Shown here piece after piece: positions 35,161-47,708 of a stretch of DNA of 64,000 bases (its first letter is position 1; every line of letters begins with the position of its first letter). The stretch comes from Hymenopus coronatus (taxonomy: Eukaryota; Arthropoda; Insecta; Mantodea; Hymenopodidae). The DNA lies in contig CM060890.1 of the NCBI GenBank assembly GCA_030762935.1, forward strand, positions 64,110,765 to 64,174,764. Direction: 5' to 3'. A model generated the notes under the pieces. It ran no database searches, had not been told where the DNA came from, and saw nothing but the letters and a program-made list of their open reading frames with translations. The position numbers and the translations under genes are program-made.

Positions 35161-36250
35161 TGTGCTCAAGATAACAGGAGAAGAATTTCTTATCACCTGG
35201 CGTTACATTTTAGTGGTACATGAATCGCAAAATACAGTTCCACAAGTGCTACGCAGAAGAAAAATAATTTGTGTTTTGTGGGGATGTGTTCATTGGCATT
35301 CAACAGTTGGGCAGCGAAGTATATGAGCCAAGTAACTGGAGTCTTTTCACTGGTCCATCAATCGAATTTTTCAGGCTGTGTTACTTCAAAATGGCATCAA
35401 TCTAACTCCAATTCCAATTGCACATTTTACGAACCTAGGAGAGTCTTATGAAACTGTAAAGCATGTTCTAGAGGACATTAAGTACCGCGTCGATGAGTGG
35501 CAAATATGTGGTGACTTGAAGGTTGCTGATCTGTTATTAGGACAACAGGGAGGATACAGAATATGCCCGGACTTTCTTTGCAAATGGGATGGTAGGGCGA
35601 AGGATAAACAGAAATTAGCCAATGATCTGAAAGGCAGCAATGGAACATAAATAAAAAATGTTACTAATATTACTCTTGTTGATCGTCAAAAATTCTACTC
35701 CCCCCATTACATAAACAACTTGGCATATAAAACAATTAGTGAAAGCACTTGACAAAAGTTGCCCTTGCTTCCAGTACACTTATTCACAGAGTTTCCAACA
35801 ATGTCACACGCTAAAATCAGAGAGGGAGCATATAATGGACCACAGATAAAGGCTGATGAAAGATGTTAATGTTACCAGCTCTATGGATGAAATTTGAAAA
35901 GATGTGTGGAATGGATTCTAGAAGTTGTTAATTCATTTTTGGGCAATGTGAAAGCACTTCAATACATAGAGATTGGCAGAAATATGCTGGACATTTTCAG
36001 ACTATTCCGTTGTAATATGAGTTTGAAGCGTCCTTTCCAAAGTCACATGTTAACTACTTCCTGTCGAATTTAGTCAGTGAAGAGCAAGGTGAAAGGCTTC
36101 ACCAGACCTTGACATATATACGAGTAAAACGGTGTTAGCAGGGATGTTGGAAGTACATATGGTGGTCGATTAATAATGGTGTCTTGCACGTGACGAACTT
36201 CCCAGAGATGATTTGAGAAAAGCACGTACACTAAAGTTACATAGGGAAGA
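34700..36250 (+). pseudogene. Frameshifted copy of an uncharacterised transposon-associated protein (EQGER.HQ family)
   Basis: Successive segments in several frames match, in the same order, a multicopy uncharacterised protein that I recall as frequent in arthropod and cnidarian genomes. LLLHVQNCWLQQQNKTGTKY with PNMNSATRPVPDAQRLPIP lies at about 34855-34970. QVELNYLVRSLVLTRQ is at 35080-35127. SNWSLFTGPSIEFFRL is at 35334-35380. SYETVKHVLEDIKYR and WQICGDLKVADLLLGQQGGY lie at 35447-35560, then FLCKWDGRAKD. SHAKIREGAYNGPQIKAD is at 35805-35858, HVNYFLSNL at about 36048-36072, and EEQGERLHQTL at 36078-36110. At least five shifts or stops and a poly-A insertion (35129-35157) break it. Its biochemical role is not known to me. 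No terminal repeats were found. Confidence 0.78.
35129..35157. repeat. Poly-A run inside the EQGER.HQ pseudogene
   Basis: 29 A in a row between two colinear blocks of the protein. It is either a slipped A-rich codon run or the scar of a retroposed tail. Confidence 0.95.
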
Positions 36251-36959
36251 AAAAAAAAAAAAAAAAAAACGGGCACATAACATAACTAACATACATTCTC
36301 AAATTCGGGTACGCTTTCATGTTGTTACTCTTGTTTATTTTCTTTAAAAGCTGTGTGAAAGTGTGTAACATTTTGCAACGTTTACAATTATATTTTCATT
36401 GAACATTGTCATATTGTCAAAACGAGATGTGTTCTGTAAAAACGGAATGGATGTTTTAATTCTGTGCTCTGAAATTAGTAATAATCATCTATTCTTAATT
36501 GTACTGCACAAAATCAATTCATTTGAATCTAATGATTCTCGTGCGTTCAATGGAATAATTAGCGTGAGTTTAGAAATAGTAAAAAAGTTGGACACGAGTG
36601 ACAGTGAGATGTATCTTACACCACCCTAATTTTCTGCAAAAGTACATGAAGTGACTAATAACTTATTGCCACAAAAAATTACGAAATATGAACGAAAAAT
36701 GGTATGCACAATAAAATTCATGGATTGGAGAAAATCAAAATGCATAATCTCATTTTCAAAAATGTATTTCTGGTGTACTTCGCGATAACTTAAGATATAT
36801 TGTCCAACATAAATAGTAACATGAAACGACTATAATGGTAACTAACAAGCTAATAGAGCGACTTTCATAATCATATTCCTATATTAATCATTACTATTAT
36901 ACTCTCAAATTAATAACAAATTCATAACAATATTAACTTATGGGACAGACGCTACTTCA

Positions 36960-36992
<33 letters not shown>

Positions 36993-37396
36993 ATATAAAC
37001 TGATATACGTGAGTTGGAACAAACAAAATTCGATTTTTCTTTGCTTATAACAATCCTCATTTAATTCAAAAATGTAATTTCATTCATCCTCAAAGGAGAA
37101 ATACAATCTCAGCAGGATCAAAAGACTGACAGGAGCTGAATGTCTATATGCATCGAGGGCAAGACAAATCAATCATCTAAAAATACTCTAATACTTTGTA
37201 CCAAAACTGTATTAATTTTTAGTACACTGTTTCACTGGGAGTACACTTTCTCAATCCCAGCCAGCGTAGTCGTTTTTAAATTCATGTATTTAGTGCTCTT
37301 CGCGACTTCTAACTGAAATAACTTGAAATATAGACATCCGCTAGAATCTATATCAAACCTGCCAAAATAGTTACTTACTTTAAACAATCAAAAAAG
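36251..37396. other. Downstream of pseudogene, with two poly-A runs
   Basis: A run of A at 36249-36269 directly follows the last recognised coding block. A second run of 30 A lies at 36961-36990. The 76-codon open frame at 36399-36629 has no recognised motif. Rest AT-rich. Confidence 0.55.
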
Positions 37397-37512
37397 TCAT
37401 TATGATGCATTCCAACCAAAAGATTGATACCGATATTTCATCGGAAATATTCTTTTTGAGCCTTCTGAATGCAGAAAAAGAAATTTAGAAAATGGTCCGC
37501 GCACGCACGTGC

Positions 37513-37557
<45 letters not shown>

Positions 37558-38233
37558 TGTGTGTGCGCGTGTGTGTACATGTGTGTTAACAGATTAACTG
37601 AAAAACAAACTGTCGGCTGCACATCAAATTTGATATAAAAATTCACATCTTCCAAGGATGCGACGGGAAGATTTTGAACAATCCCTCACATTAAACTACC
37701 TTTTCCATGGACAACGTTCCATTGTATGTTTTACTCTGTAAAAACGTTTCTAATGCTTTTAATTAAAATGCTATAGGTTTAAGACGTCTCAATGGCAAAT
37801 ATGATATCTTGAATTTTCTGGGAACAATATGTCAAGCTCTCTTAATTCTAAAAGGCTTGAGTAATACTGGTAAACTGTAAGAACAGACAGATCTTACTGC
37901 ACAAAAAGCATACACCTCCTTAAACTGCAGAGTCTAAGCCAAACATTATATTTTTTTACGTTAACAATTTCCGGTTTGAATTTTCAAATAGTTTTTTTAT
38001 TGTGGCAAGTCGCTTTGTTTTTCTGATTAAAGAGAATGGCATTTCAAAGCCGTGTAATACCGACATGGCTTTTAAGAACACGTATACCTTATACGAAATC
38101 TTAATGGAAGTTTATCTCCATTAACAAGGAGTAGATAGAAGAGCGTGTTCTTTTTTTGTTGTTGTTTTTTTTAAAGAAAAGTTATTAGAAGAATGAATAG
38201 AGAAAGACACGTTAATACCATATATCAGGTTTT
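37397..38233 (-). repeat. Family H copy 18
   Basis: Lacks the hairpin (starts catgcattccaaccaaaaga-like at tgatgcattccaaccaaaag). It carries the longest TG microsatellite of the family (37516-37580 with small interruptions) and gatgcgacgggaagattttg. The tail ends at gaatagagaaagacacgtta. A T-rich run (38149-38172) lies within the tail. Confidence 0.9.
37512..37586. repeat. (TG)n microsatellite
   Basis: Long GT repeat with GA, GC and AC interruptions, located at the fixed microsatellite position of family H. Confidence 0.97.
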
Positions 38234-39334
38234 ATAAATTCCTTATCTATATATTGTTGTATTCATTACAGTGTTGGGACTATGCAATCCCATTTAAGTG
38301 TATTGGGAGTTAAGTGTAATCCAGAATCTATCAGCTATTGATTTCGTACCGGCGACAGGCTAAAGTATCTGAAAGTTTGTACTGCATGACCATGCGCAAT
38401 CTTGTAGACAAATCGCATTTAAAATTATTCAGCAAAATGTGAAAGGCATGCTAGAACGCTTGTTCTGATTTGTTATTATAATGGCGGTGATGTATATCGC
38501 ATCCCATATTTTTCTTCAGCCGCTCCGGTTGTTTTGTTATTGACACGATCCGACTGGTCCATTCGTCCGCTCAGCTCTGAGACGGATTGGAAGTGCAACT
38601 GACAGTGACGGACCTGCGCGCGGCCGAATGAAGGATGCAGTCGACTGCTGTTGTGTGGGACTGCTAAAAGTAATGCAACAAGATGGTAGTGCCAAGAAAG
38701 GCGGCTGTCATTGCGAGTGGCTGGATGGATGTGTGCATCAGCTAGCCACTTTCGTACACTTGACTACCCAACCCCTAATACATTACTGTTGACATCGGGA
38801 CCACTTGTACACTGGTTATCATTCCCAGTGGTTTCTTCATTCAATCTGATTGACAGAGTGATGAAAGAGTTCGATAAAAATAATGAATTCACCAAATCTG
38901 TATCAGAGAGAGTTTCGGAACAATCTCTTGGGGACACATTTGGATTCCGACTCACTGCATGCAAGAATAGTTTATATATGTGTTAAAAGTGCAGTGTTAT
39001 TGGGATCTTTAGCAGAGCCTGAAAGCTGGGCGTAGCAACCCTATGGGCAAAAATTTTAACATGTGTTGCTAAACTATTTTCGGACATACATTAATATTAA
39101 TTTATAAATTCACGATCTGGATTTTTGTGGCATTATATTTTACATTAGGACATGCACAGTGGTGAGTTCTAGTCTACTATTGTCTGGGTTTCGTTGTATA
39201 ATCTGCATGTAGTACTGACAAAATGATCACTTAGACAATCATAATATTCCATAATGTACGAAGCCTTTAGTAAAAATAAAGCAAAAGAATAAGAGTACCA
39301 ATCTATTTATCAATAACTTATTTTAGCAAGAACA

Positions 39335-39402
<68 letters not shown>

Positions 39403-40329
39403 AGTATTATCATCTTCAACATTATTTTTCATGCTCTTAATTGTGCAATTTTTAGAAATTTGTAATACTAATTCTTTGTGCAGGGAAGTAACCACTGAAG
39501 AAATCTGTTTTATATAATGCCGCACTATTTCCTCAACTTCTCTGGTGACCGTACCAGGATTATCCTCTCCGCTTCTTCCAACATTTCTTTCGGCTCTGCC
39601 TTAATTTCAAATTAATTCACACCATCCGCCAATAAATTTAGCATCAAAAGGCATACAGCTTGGTATATACAATTTTCATCGAAAGAAAAATGGTGGTAAT
39701 AATGTAGCGTTATTAATATTTTATGAGTAGAGAAGAAGGTAGAAATATGATAGGTGTTTTTCTTTTGATCACAAAGACCTTTAAAAATTAAGCAGCATGG
39801 ATAAATGAAAATACATGGAATACAGAGAAATAAGTAGGTCATGTATAGCAACCACATTGATTTATTCAGTTAAGATGTTACAATATCAGTCCTGGGGGGT
39901 ATAAGTTTTTCATACACGAAGGTTAATAGCTGAAGAACAAGAAGAAATTGTTACAAAAGTGAATTTATAGCACTGACTAGTAATATGAGACAATCACTGT
40001 CATATAAAATACAAATCTGAAGCATATATAATTTTTTTTTTTTTCAATATTTTGGCTCGCTCAATCTATTGAACACGAACAAACACAGAAACAAACCACA
40101 AAATTGAAAACACCAGAACCGGAAAATGCGTCGTTCATAGACTCCTAGATAACAATGGTAAGCGTCCATGAATATTCCAGATGTGTAGGGAACGTAATAT
40201 ACCTGTCCCATAATACATATCATAAAAGTAGAGATAGGCGAAGATGAAAGTCTTCAGTCTTTCCTTGAAGATTCCTTAAAATATAATTTCCAAGAAAATG
40301 TTAGCTAATATCCTCACCGTTTTGATTTT
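38234..40329. other. Intergenic stretch with GC-richer patch and (ATT)n
   Basis: 38460-38990 is the least AT-rich unique segment in this part and contains a 91-codon frame (38711-38986) without recognised motif. An (ATT)n array lies at 39337-39402. A T run lies at 40031-40044. No gene can be supported. Confidence 0.55.
39337..39402. repeat. (ATT)n microsatellite
   Basis: About 22 uninterrupted trinucleotide units. Confidence 0.98.
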
Positions 40330-41449
40330 CTAGAGCAGAGTTATTATTTGCTTAAGCAGTTCTGACATTCACTATTCCTAAACTTTCTCCCTGGTGCAAT
40401 GCATATTAAGGGTTTGCAATTCAAATTGGTTGAAGTGGACGGTATTGGTGATGATTTTACTGCACTGTTCTTTTCAGTAATGGTCTTGTAGATGTTGATG
40501 CGATGTGGAATACGTAGATGTAAACGTTGAAAGTTTTTGAGAGTTTTCTTGCTATGATGGTCCCATTAATATTGCTGATCTGAGTTACCTTTTCCCGACT
40601 ATACTGGTTTAGCTGCAAATGATCTGTAGGTGACAGCTTTCGGGAGAGAGAATTGGCGGTTATGCATGAGTTGCAGACTTCCGAGGACACATTCCTAACC
40701 GATCTCTTGGATCGTTCTTTACTCTGCAACATGTGGACATTCTCGGGAATTTGATGGATGCTCACCGCTGCAGTTAACGCAAGATAAACCTGGATGTACA
40801 TGATTCATTGTCCATTACATATCCGCAGTTAACACACGTAGATTCGCCATTATATAAACAACTTTTTGTGTAGAGCGCTGTCAAGTACTGCACGTGAGTA
40901 CGCTCGACATGTATGGATTAATCTCGATGACTTCATACCTGCCATAATCCTCTATCGGTGATCTATCCGATCAAAGGTAAAACAATAGGGTACAGAAGGA
41001 CACGAATTCACTTTTCCTTCCGAAGAACTCAATATAGGGATGTAGCACCTTGATCTTGAAGATTTTCTTGCATCTCCCAGTTGGCCAATTTGTACAATGG
41101 ACGGGTGTTTAGCACATCACACAAGGAGCTCAGGGTCTTGAGGATCTCAACCTCTACTGGATAGCTACTCTCGCAGTATGATATACTGAATTAGCTTCAA
41201 CCAGAAGTGTGCCTTTGTGGATTCTTATACATGAATTTACAGGATCAGCATTATTAATGAGTCCTTTTTGAATTATAACACGGCTAACCGATGTAAACTT
41301 TCTTACTTTCTCTGTTCTAAAAATTACGAAGCAACGAGAACCACAAGATTCGAACTACTCCTTTTCAATTTACTTAGACTGTTTTGTTTTATCTATTTTT
41401 GTTTTTGTTGCATGGCGATTAAATCCTCCATTGATATCTCGGAAGACAT
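40330..41449 (-). pseudogene. ORF1 (gag-like) of a Jockey-like non-LTR retrotransposon, decayed
   Basis: On the minus strand a start at 41449 gives MSSEISMEDLIAMQQKQK, a typical short acidic opening of Jockey ORF1. After shifts come VIIQKGLINNADPVNS and RIHKGTLLVEANSVYHTARV, matching the PFLIQKG... / SGDLLVE region before the zinc knuckles. Then NESCTS and CVNCSGEHPSNSRECPH (about 40700-40765), the last CCHC-type knuckle with the usual HPS.SRECP signature. The trailing region has KSSPIPSTSTNLNCKP near the end. Stops and frameshifts occur throughout, so no nucleic-acid-binding protein can be made. The remaining element (endonuclease and reverse transcriptase) is not seen, so the copy is 3'-deleted. 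It could share a family with the reverse transcriptase end at 4.3-4.8 kb. Confidence 0.8.
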
Positions 41450-42080
41450 ACTCACATGCTGAGCGCCACACCGACATAGAAGTGACAGAGACCTTGCTTA
41501 CCTTTGGGTCTCACCACCCAATCGACTTCAGAGGTGTTACAGCACATACAATGTACCCTTACCGATACTGACCATTATCACCGAATACAAACATGTTACT
41601 TAGGGGCTTTGATTTATACGTTATCCAGTCACCTGCGATTTCCTTCGCTTTCCCGAACAACGGCAAAGCAACTCGTTTGTGCACCGATTGGTCAAACACG
41701 TTTGTAAACCAAAGTTGATTGGACGTTTGTTATAATCCCCAACCAAGAGTGCGGCTCGGGACCCTGAGAGCGCTAATTCCATACTTACCGTAGTAGATCC
41801 TTGGGGACCCACCAGATACGGACAACGATGTGCGCTAGCAATGACGGGTCGCTAAGGACTCCAGCATGGCACCAAACCTGAAACCGGCTAGCCCTGTCTT
41901 TGCTACATTAACCTGGGGGTACCTGGAATAAACGAAGTAGCTCCGTGAAAGAAAAGGCCCCCAACAGCCCCGCCAAACGACAAAGAGAAATCTTTCTAGA
42001 GCACAAATTACACCGTCTTACCGCAACATATCAACTGCCTGGTCCTATAGCCTGAAACAGATTAAGAAACAAATGAAAGG
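41450..42080 (-). promoter_or_regulatory. GC-rich leader upstream of Jockey-like ORF1, candidate 5' UTR with internal promoter
   Basis: The 630 bp upstream of ORF1 is distinctly GC-richer than the surrounding DNA and lies exactly where the 5' untranslated region of a Jockey element is expected. Jockey elements carry internal, TATA-less promoters at their 5' end. I see no defined initiator or DPE that would decide the transcription start, so the boundary at about 42080 is set by base composition only. Confidence 0.45.
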
Positions 42081-42120
42081 AAATAATGGGGAGAGAAGAT
42101 GATAAACAGGAAAGTTAGGG

Positions 42121-42238
42121 GAATAACCCTAGCATTCGCCTGCTGACTCGGGAAAAACCCACGGCCGCACCTACAGGAATTAAACACGAGACCCCGCAAT
42201 GTGAGCCATACACTTACCATGGAACCATCTCGCTCAGT
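42121..42238 (-). mobile_element. tRNA-like SINE fragment (type K)
   Basis: The minus strand reads gagatggttccatggtaagt and, 35 bp on, ctcgtgtttaattcctgtag, which fits degraded A and B boxes. The following gtgggtttttcccgagtcag resembles the body opening of SINE types A and E. Single copy. Confidence 0.5.
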
Positions 42239-45200
42239 TGCAGAGTAGGAAGTCTACATTATTTTACCTCAATTCTGATCTATAGCTTGAGCTTACTTTC
42301 ACTCTGTTGTTATGCTGCAACAAAGACTTATTAACATACGATAAATATTGATAAACTTACTATTGATTTAATGTTGGATATGGCAGATAATGTTTACGTT
42401 GGATATGGTAGGCAATGTTAAATATATTGCAAGTTAACCTGCAAAAACGCTTCAACTTTTAATTCTGTGTCTGATTTGTATATTTGGTAATATACCTACT
42501 TTATTGATGGATATAGTACATATTATTTAATATCCACAAACGCAGACTTTCAACACTTTGAGAATGCGTGTTTTTATTCCGAATAAAGACTTTCAGAAGG
42601 CGCATCACACACATACAATGTATTCCTTTATTCTTTGTTGCGATTCACATTCTTGCAAATTATTTTCAGACATATTCATTCTTAAAATTGGCGATCTACA
42701 AAAATTTTAAGGCATATTTTAAAAACAGTTTTTAATTTCGTTAGGACAATTCAGTATATTTAAAATAATGCTTACAATAAATACAGCTACAAACCAGTGA
42801 ATCGCCATAAAGTTTTCCGATATGAAAAAATAAAATATTTATGAATGCAATTAACAATCAGGTATTTTGCATTGTCTTCCAAAAAATTTGAAAATGCCTG
42901 ATGAGAGGGGAAACGCTTGATGAGATATGCTAAACACTTTACAAGCGTGCACCCGGTTTTACCGTATAATATCATTATAGTACGGTAATTAACCTTGAAT
43001 TTCATGTTTCTCTATCACATTTCGAAAATGTATTTGTATTCAAATATTTCTTGCCGTTTCAACACTTTGTCTCCGAAATTATCGCAGTCAAGAACAAACA
43101 TCAGTCTGTGTAAAATAGGAAACTGTCCGTTTAGCAATGCTTCCTGCAACTTGAACACACAAAATTTCAAATGTACCTATTAGGAGTCGTGCCCATCCTC
43201 GAAAAACGGTACTTTTTAACGCATCTCTTCAAATGTCTCACGATCAGCCATTAGCTTATTCATACTTTTTATGGGTGCAACTTATTGCATGTTGTGCATC
43301 CACTCTGCGGAATCCTATCTCGAGAAATCTAACATTATTCGCAGCCGAAGACGTACGTTGCTGCTTCAGATGGCCAAACCTGCCAATTACCTTCTGCACT
43401 TTGTGATTTCAAGTAATCATCTTTGGAATTGTACTTCTGGTTCTGAATTTAACAAGGCGGATTTGCGATCGAATTCATGCCTTTGTAAAATCCACATGTA
43501 AATGCTTAGTCGTGGACTACGAGATATGACGAAACACAATGTTCAGTCCATCTGTGGAGTCATGACCAACGCATCCTCCAGTAAGCGCATTTATGATCAC
43601 GATGTATTTTATTTCGTGAGTCGAATTTTGAAGTTTGAAAAACATGTACCAAGCTCAACAATTAGACTCAATGATCTTATAAAACCACTATGACTGACTT
43701 GTCAAGAGGAGAAAAGCTCAAATTACACCTCAAACATGGCTGAGCTAACTGCAGCACACCACGCTATAAGTAACAGTTTTTCATGAATTAGATACATTTA
43801 CTCCTTGCTGCATGCACTGATGTATGCGACGCCTAAACTATGGTAGCTGGCTAAACGAGTAGCAAGTGTTTCAGTATTATTGTACTTGCCTCCCTTCCAG
43901 AAGAAACTGTTAATCAGAAAACAGTTCGAAGCATAGACACCAAGCAGACCAGTAACAAAATTAGTGTTTCATAAACGGATATGAAACAAACCGGAATGGA
44001 GGAGACTGGACTTGCAGTGAAGGACATGTCCTTGAACTGAAATCATGATGTCCCTCTATGAGTCAATATAAATAAAACAGGTGTGGTAAGAATAAGTATA
44101 TCTACGTACCAATAATAAAGAGATGTTTCAACTATTATGGCATTCCTGATTGGTCTCCCAAAATAAGACGAAATCAAAGAGTAGAATCTTCCAGATTTGT
44201 GACTCTAGGTAACAGCTACGTATAATTCGTTATAAAACTTCCCTCGGTTCTGCTAGTTTATGGGTAGTTAAACGCCAACCCACCGCTCCAAGTGCAAGCA
44301 AGGCAATTCCTGTCCAAAACCTGTTCAACTAACTAGTCATGATTTGTGATGCATACAAATTGCCGCTGTAATATAGACCTTAACATCAAGCATATGCTGG
44401 AAATAATATACGCCTTCGAAAATATCTTCAGATGTATTTTTAACTTGCGAAATTAAAAGCCTAAATGTCGGCGACACCATTTGTAACCATACAGCAAAGA
44501 AGGTTAACATACAGTATCTTTGGAATATTACTATCCTAACACTCAATATACATACCTATTCCTAAACACTGCTGAGTACTCCAGCTTTGCTAGTAATATC
44601 CACCACGTTTAAGCATAGGCAAGTAGAAAATTGTAATATGCAACCTTACGCTTTCATCAACACGGATAATTAGAAAAAAATGATTATTAGAATGAAGATC
44701 TATGAAATAAAGCAGGTTTATCACTACAGTAAGGTTTAATATGCAGCAAAAGCTGCCAAAGTATGCATGCAATTATACAGTGAAGTGTTAAACATGCTGA
44801 ATATGAATTAAGCATTGAAAGTAATAATGCCGCAGGCACGGTTTTGATTATAACGGAGTTAATCGCACTATATAAGACACAGCGCAAACAAAATATGCAC
44901 TTTTATAATGAGGAAGAACCCCGGTTTAAAACCCCATATTTTGTATATGTAGCAATAATAAGAACTGTAGCCCTTGTTTCACTAGTATATGACCTTCTAT
45001 TATCGTGAGCCTTAGTGCATCTTACACCGCTACATCCATAGGTTATGGGAGTCTCAGTCTATCGTCTTATAGATATAGCTCTGGGGAACTTAGGTCGTTT
45101 GGAAACCCTTCTATTATAAACATAATCGACTCCATGCCAAAGAAAACAACTTTTGAGTACTCACTTACGTCCACAAACGGCGGCTCATTCCCCTAGATCG

Positions 45201-46187
45201 CATTAGTGTTTTTCTCTCCGTTTTACATCCGTAGGGTATCCAACCTTTCATTCCACACAGCCGTATCAGTTTCCTATGTGACTGACTTGAAAAACAATTC
45301 AAGGACACAAAGGTTGAAAGAAGGTATTTGATGTGAAATGAGGAGGTGGTTCAGAAGAGTTTCACGACGATTGGTACACAAGGAAAGCCTAAGTCAATAC
45401 ATATATATTTCGGCCTTCTAGAGGAAGGAGTGAAGAAGTATTTGCATGGTTCGTTAAAGTGAACGCCACAGCCTTAATATTTTTATATGACAGCTTTCGT
45501 CAACCACACAGAACGAAGGTTAAATTATTGCCGCCATCAAACGGAAATAAGTAAACGGTAGCATAACTTAAAATACACAGTTAAAGTCTAATAAAAGAAC
45601 AAATAGTTATTAACCTACGTCTTTTTAAACTTATTTAAGGTCACTTTACTACAACAAAGGTCATCGCCATCAAAAGACCTTGGAATCATATTACCTGAAC
45701 TTACCGCTGGCTGGCGCTGGTGTGCTGTCGCTAATTGAAACCTCTCGCGCATCGGTGGGTGAAGGGCAAACGTGTTTTTTGCCGCATGTTCAGTATGCTT
45801 AAAAGGCTTTAAAAGTGAGGTAGTTTAAGGGTATTAGAGTTTAATAATTAACATGATGCACTTCTATGCTGCATAGCTGTACCAACTACCGGAAAAATGA
45901 TTCCGATACCACTTTCCATCGATAAGAATAAATTGTAACATTTGTGTTCCAAATTCATTCCGATTTATACTCGTGAACTTCCTCGGTCCCTAAGCGAATG
46001 ATAATTTATTTTAGGGTTCTAATAGATAAATTAGAATTATTGAGTAAGTCGTCAGTTGTTCCGAGACGTAACAGATTTGTGCCATCGAAATATCACAGAC
46101 TGTACTCAATGCAATTTGCGAAAAATTGTTTCCATGAGAATAAAGGCAAGATAATGCTACACCCTGACACAGTTCCTTCAGTTTTTA
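42239..46187. other. Repeat-poor 4-kb stretch
   Basis: None of the families that fill the rest of the window occurs here, and no long microsatellite is present. Open frames of 60-76 codons (for example 43271-43501) have no recognised motif. If the window has conserved non-coding or exon sequence, this is a reasonable place to look, but nothing in it can be called a gene. Confidence 0.5.
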
Positions 46188-46308
46188 GCTTCCCTCCTCA
46201 TCTGACAAAGGTAATGAGAACGCTAATTTCATTCTTATAACTATTAATTAGTTTTCCTTCTCATCTGACAAAGGTAACGAGAACGCTAATTTCATTCTTA
46301 TAACTATT
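46188..46308. repeat. Tandem duplication, 63-bp period
   Basis: catctgacaaaggta.tgagaacgct-type unit occurs twice: atctgacaaaggtaatgaga at 46200 and atctgacaaaggtaacgaga at 46263, each followed by acgctaatttcattcttata. Two substitutions separate the copies in the shared core. Confidence 0.93.
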
Positions 46309-47489
46309 TTGTACATGCTTTATCATTAGAAGGCAGTGTTAAAATATTAGACTCAATATTATAATCTGTCAACAACAACAACAAAAAACCCGAAATATCG
46401 ATTAAGTTAATTTTTCAAATCTGTAATTTCACACTGAAACACCACCCCACAGGGTGCAAAAGTGTTAGAACATAAAGAATGTTAAGTAATAATCTAGTGT
46501 AATTTTAGATTTGTTTATAAATTGTTTCAGGAAGCACAGACCATGCTCTCCTGTGGTGTACATATTAATATACCGATCTTATCTAACCCAAATGTACCAT
46601 AAATACTAACAGAAAATGTTTACTTAACGTCTTGAATATAGTTTACTGAATTGGAATAATTTCATGTTTATTTTATTTTTATACTGTACTTTGAAAATCT
46701 AGTATCGCATAACTTTATTTCTGCTAAATCGTTTTATTTATTTGTTTGTTTTCATTTACATGCCACCCTTGGTAATATCGTCGTATTACCACTTTGACCT
46801 TTTATAACGACTGCTTAAATTTGAGGTGTACATTACAACTTTACTTCTCGATCAACTTAACACACATTCAGTATCGCACTCATATTTTCAGGCTCTTGAG
46901 GGTGGGGAATAAGAATAACTTCGGCAGCCTAGAATCGAACCCAGCATATTTTTCATTTTTAATTCAACATTTTGACCACTTTACTGCCCTCTTTATAACT
47001 CTTGCTGACCACTTTGTGCATTAAAGTAAAAAGGAGAAAGTATACATGGAATCATCGAGAAGAAACTCAAAAAACGGAATTAAAGCTGAATTATGCTCTC
47101 TGTAATGCTTATATCCTGAACATAAAACACTTTAAATGCAGGTATGCGATGTTCAAGTCCAATGATAATATTTACTTCTGTTTTGTTCCGTTGTGGAATG
47201 AAATTCCGTCTAGTCATTGAGAGATTTTATTCAACTTCCAACAGGATATTCAAGGTCTAATCCCTGTGCATGGATGCTGGCCATCATAAAGAACGTACTG
47301 TCGCAAATATTTCCTACTAAAGTATTCTTATGACGTAATTATACCTGTTTTAAATTTCACTGTTTTCCCATTACAACCAATGTATTGCGCGCGAACTAGG
47401 GAGTCTCTTGCCCTCCAACTGACTTCTTCATATTACGACAGTTTATCTGGTCTGCGCAGCTAGGCGTGAAGGGGCTTATCACCACCAAG
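46309..47489. other. Unassigned stretch
   Basis: AT-rich. A B-box-like complement (gaatcgaacccagc at 46931-46944) lacks a convincing A box. No gene seen. Confidence 0.5.
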
Positions 47490-47708
47490 GGACGCGCCGC
47501 GGACGAGTGGTTAGACCATTCGCCTCTCACTATGGCGGCCTGGGTTCGATCACAAGCGAATAGCTGTGCAGGAGGTTTTCTCCGGGTTCTCCGGTTTCCC
47601 GCACCATTGCATTCCACCGGTGTTCCATCTTCGTTCCACGCATCAGTGTCATCTGCTGCGGTGCCATAATAGTAAAAGCGGGCATTAAACACTTATCAAA
47701 AAATAAAA
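47490..47708 (+). mobile_element. tRNA-derived SINE (type E), copy 3
   Basis: The head is gccgcggacgagtggttaga with cctgggttcgatcacaagcg as B box (one change from GGTTCGATCCC). The body is ggttttctccgggttctccg and ttccaccggtgttccatctt, with end tagtaaaagcgggcattaaa. Best preserved E head in the window. Confidence 0.92.

Noticed and set aside
39310..39525. Poly-asparagine protein
   Set aside because: Frame across the (ATT)n microsatellite with nothing recognisable outside it.
46900..47010. Further tRNA-derived SINE
   Set aside because: Only a B-box-like gaatcgaaccc complement is present. No A box at the expected distance and no body match.
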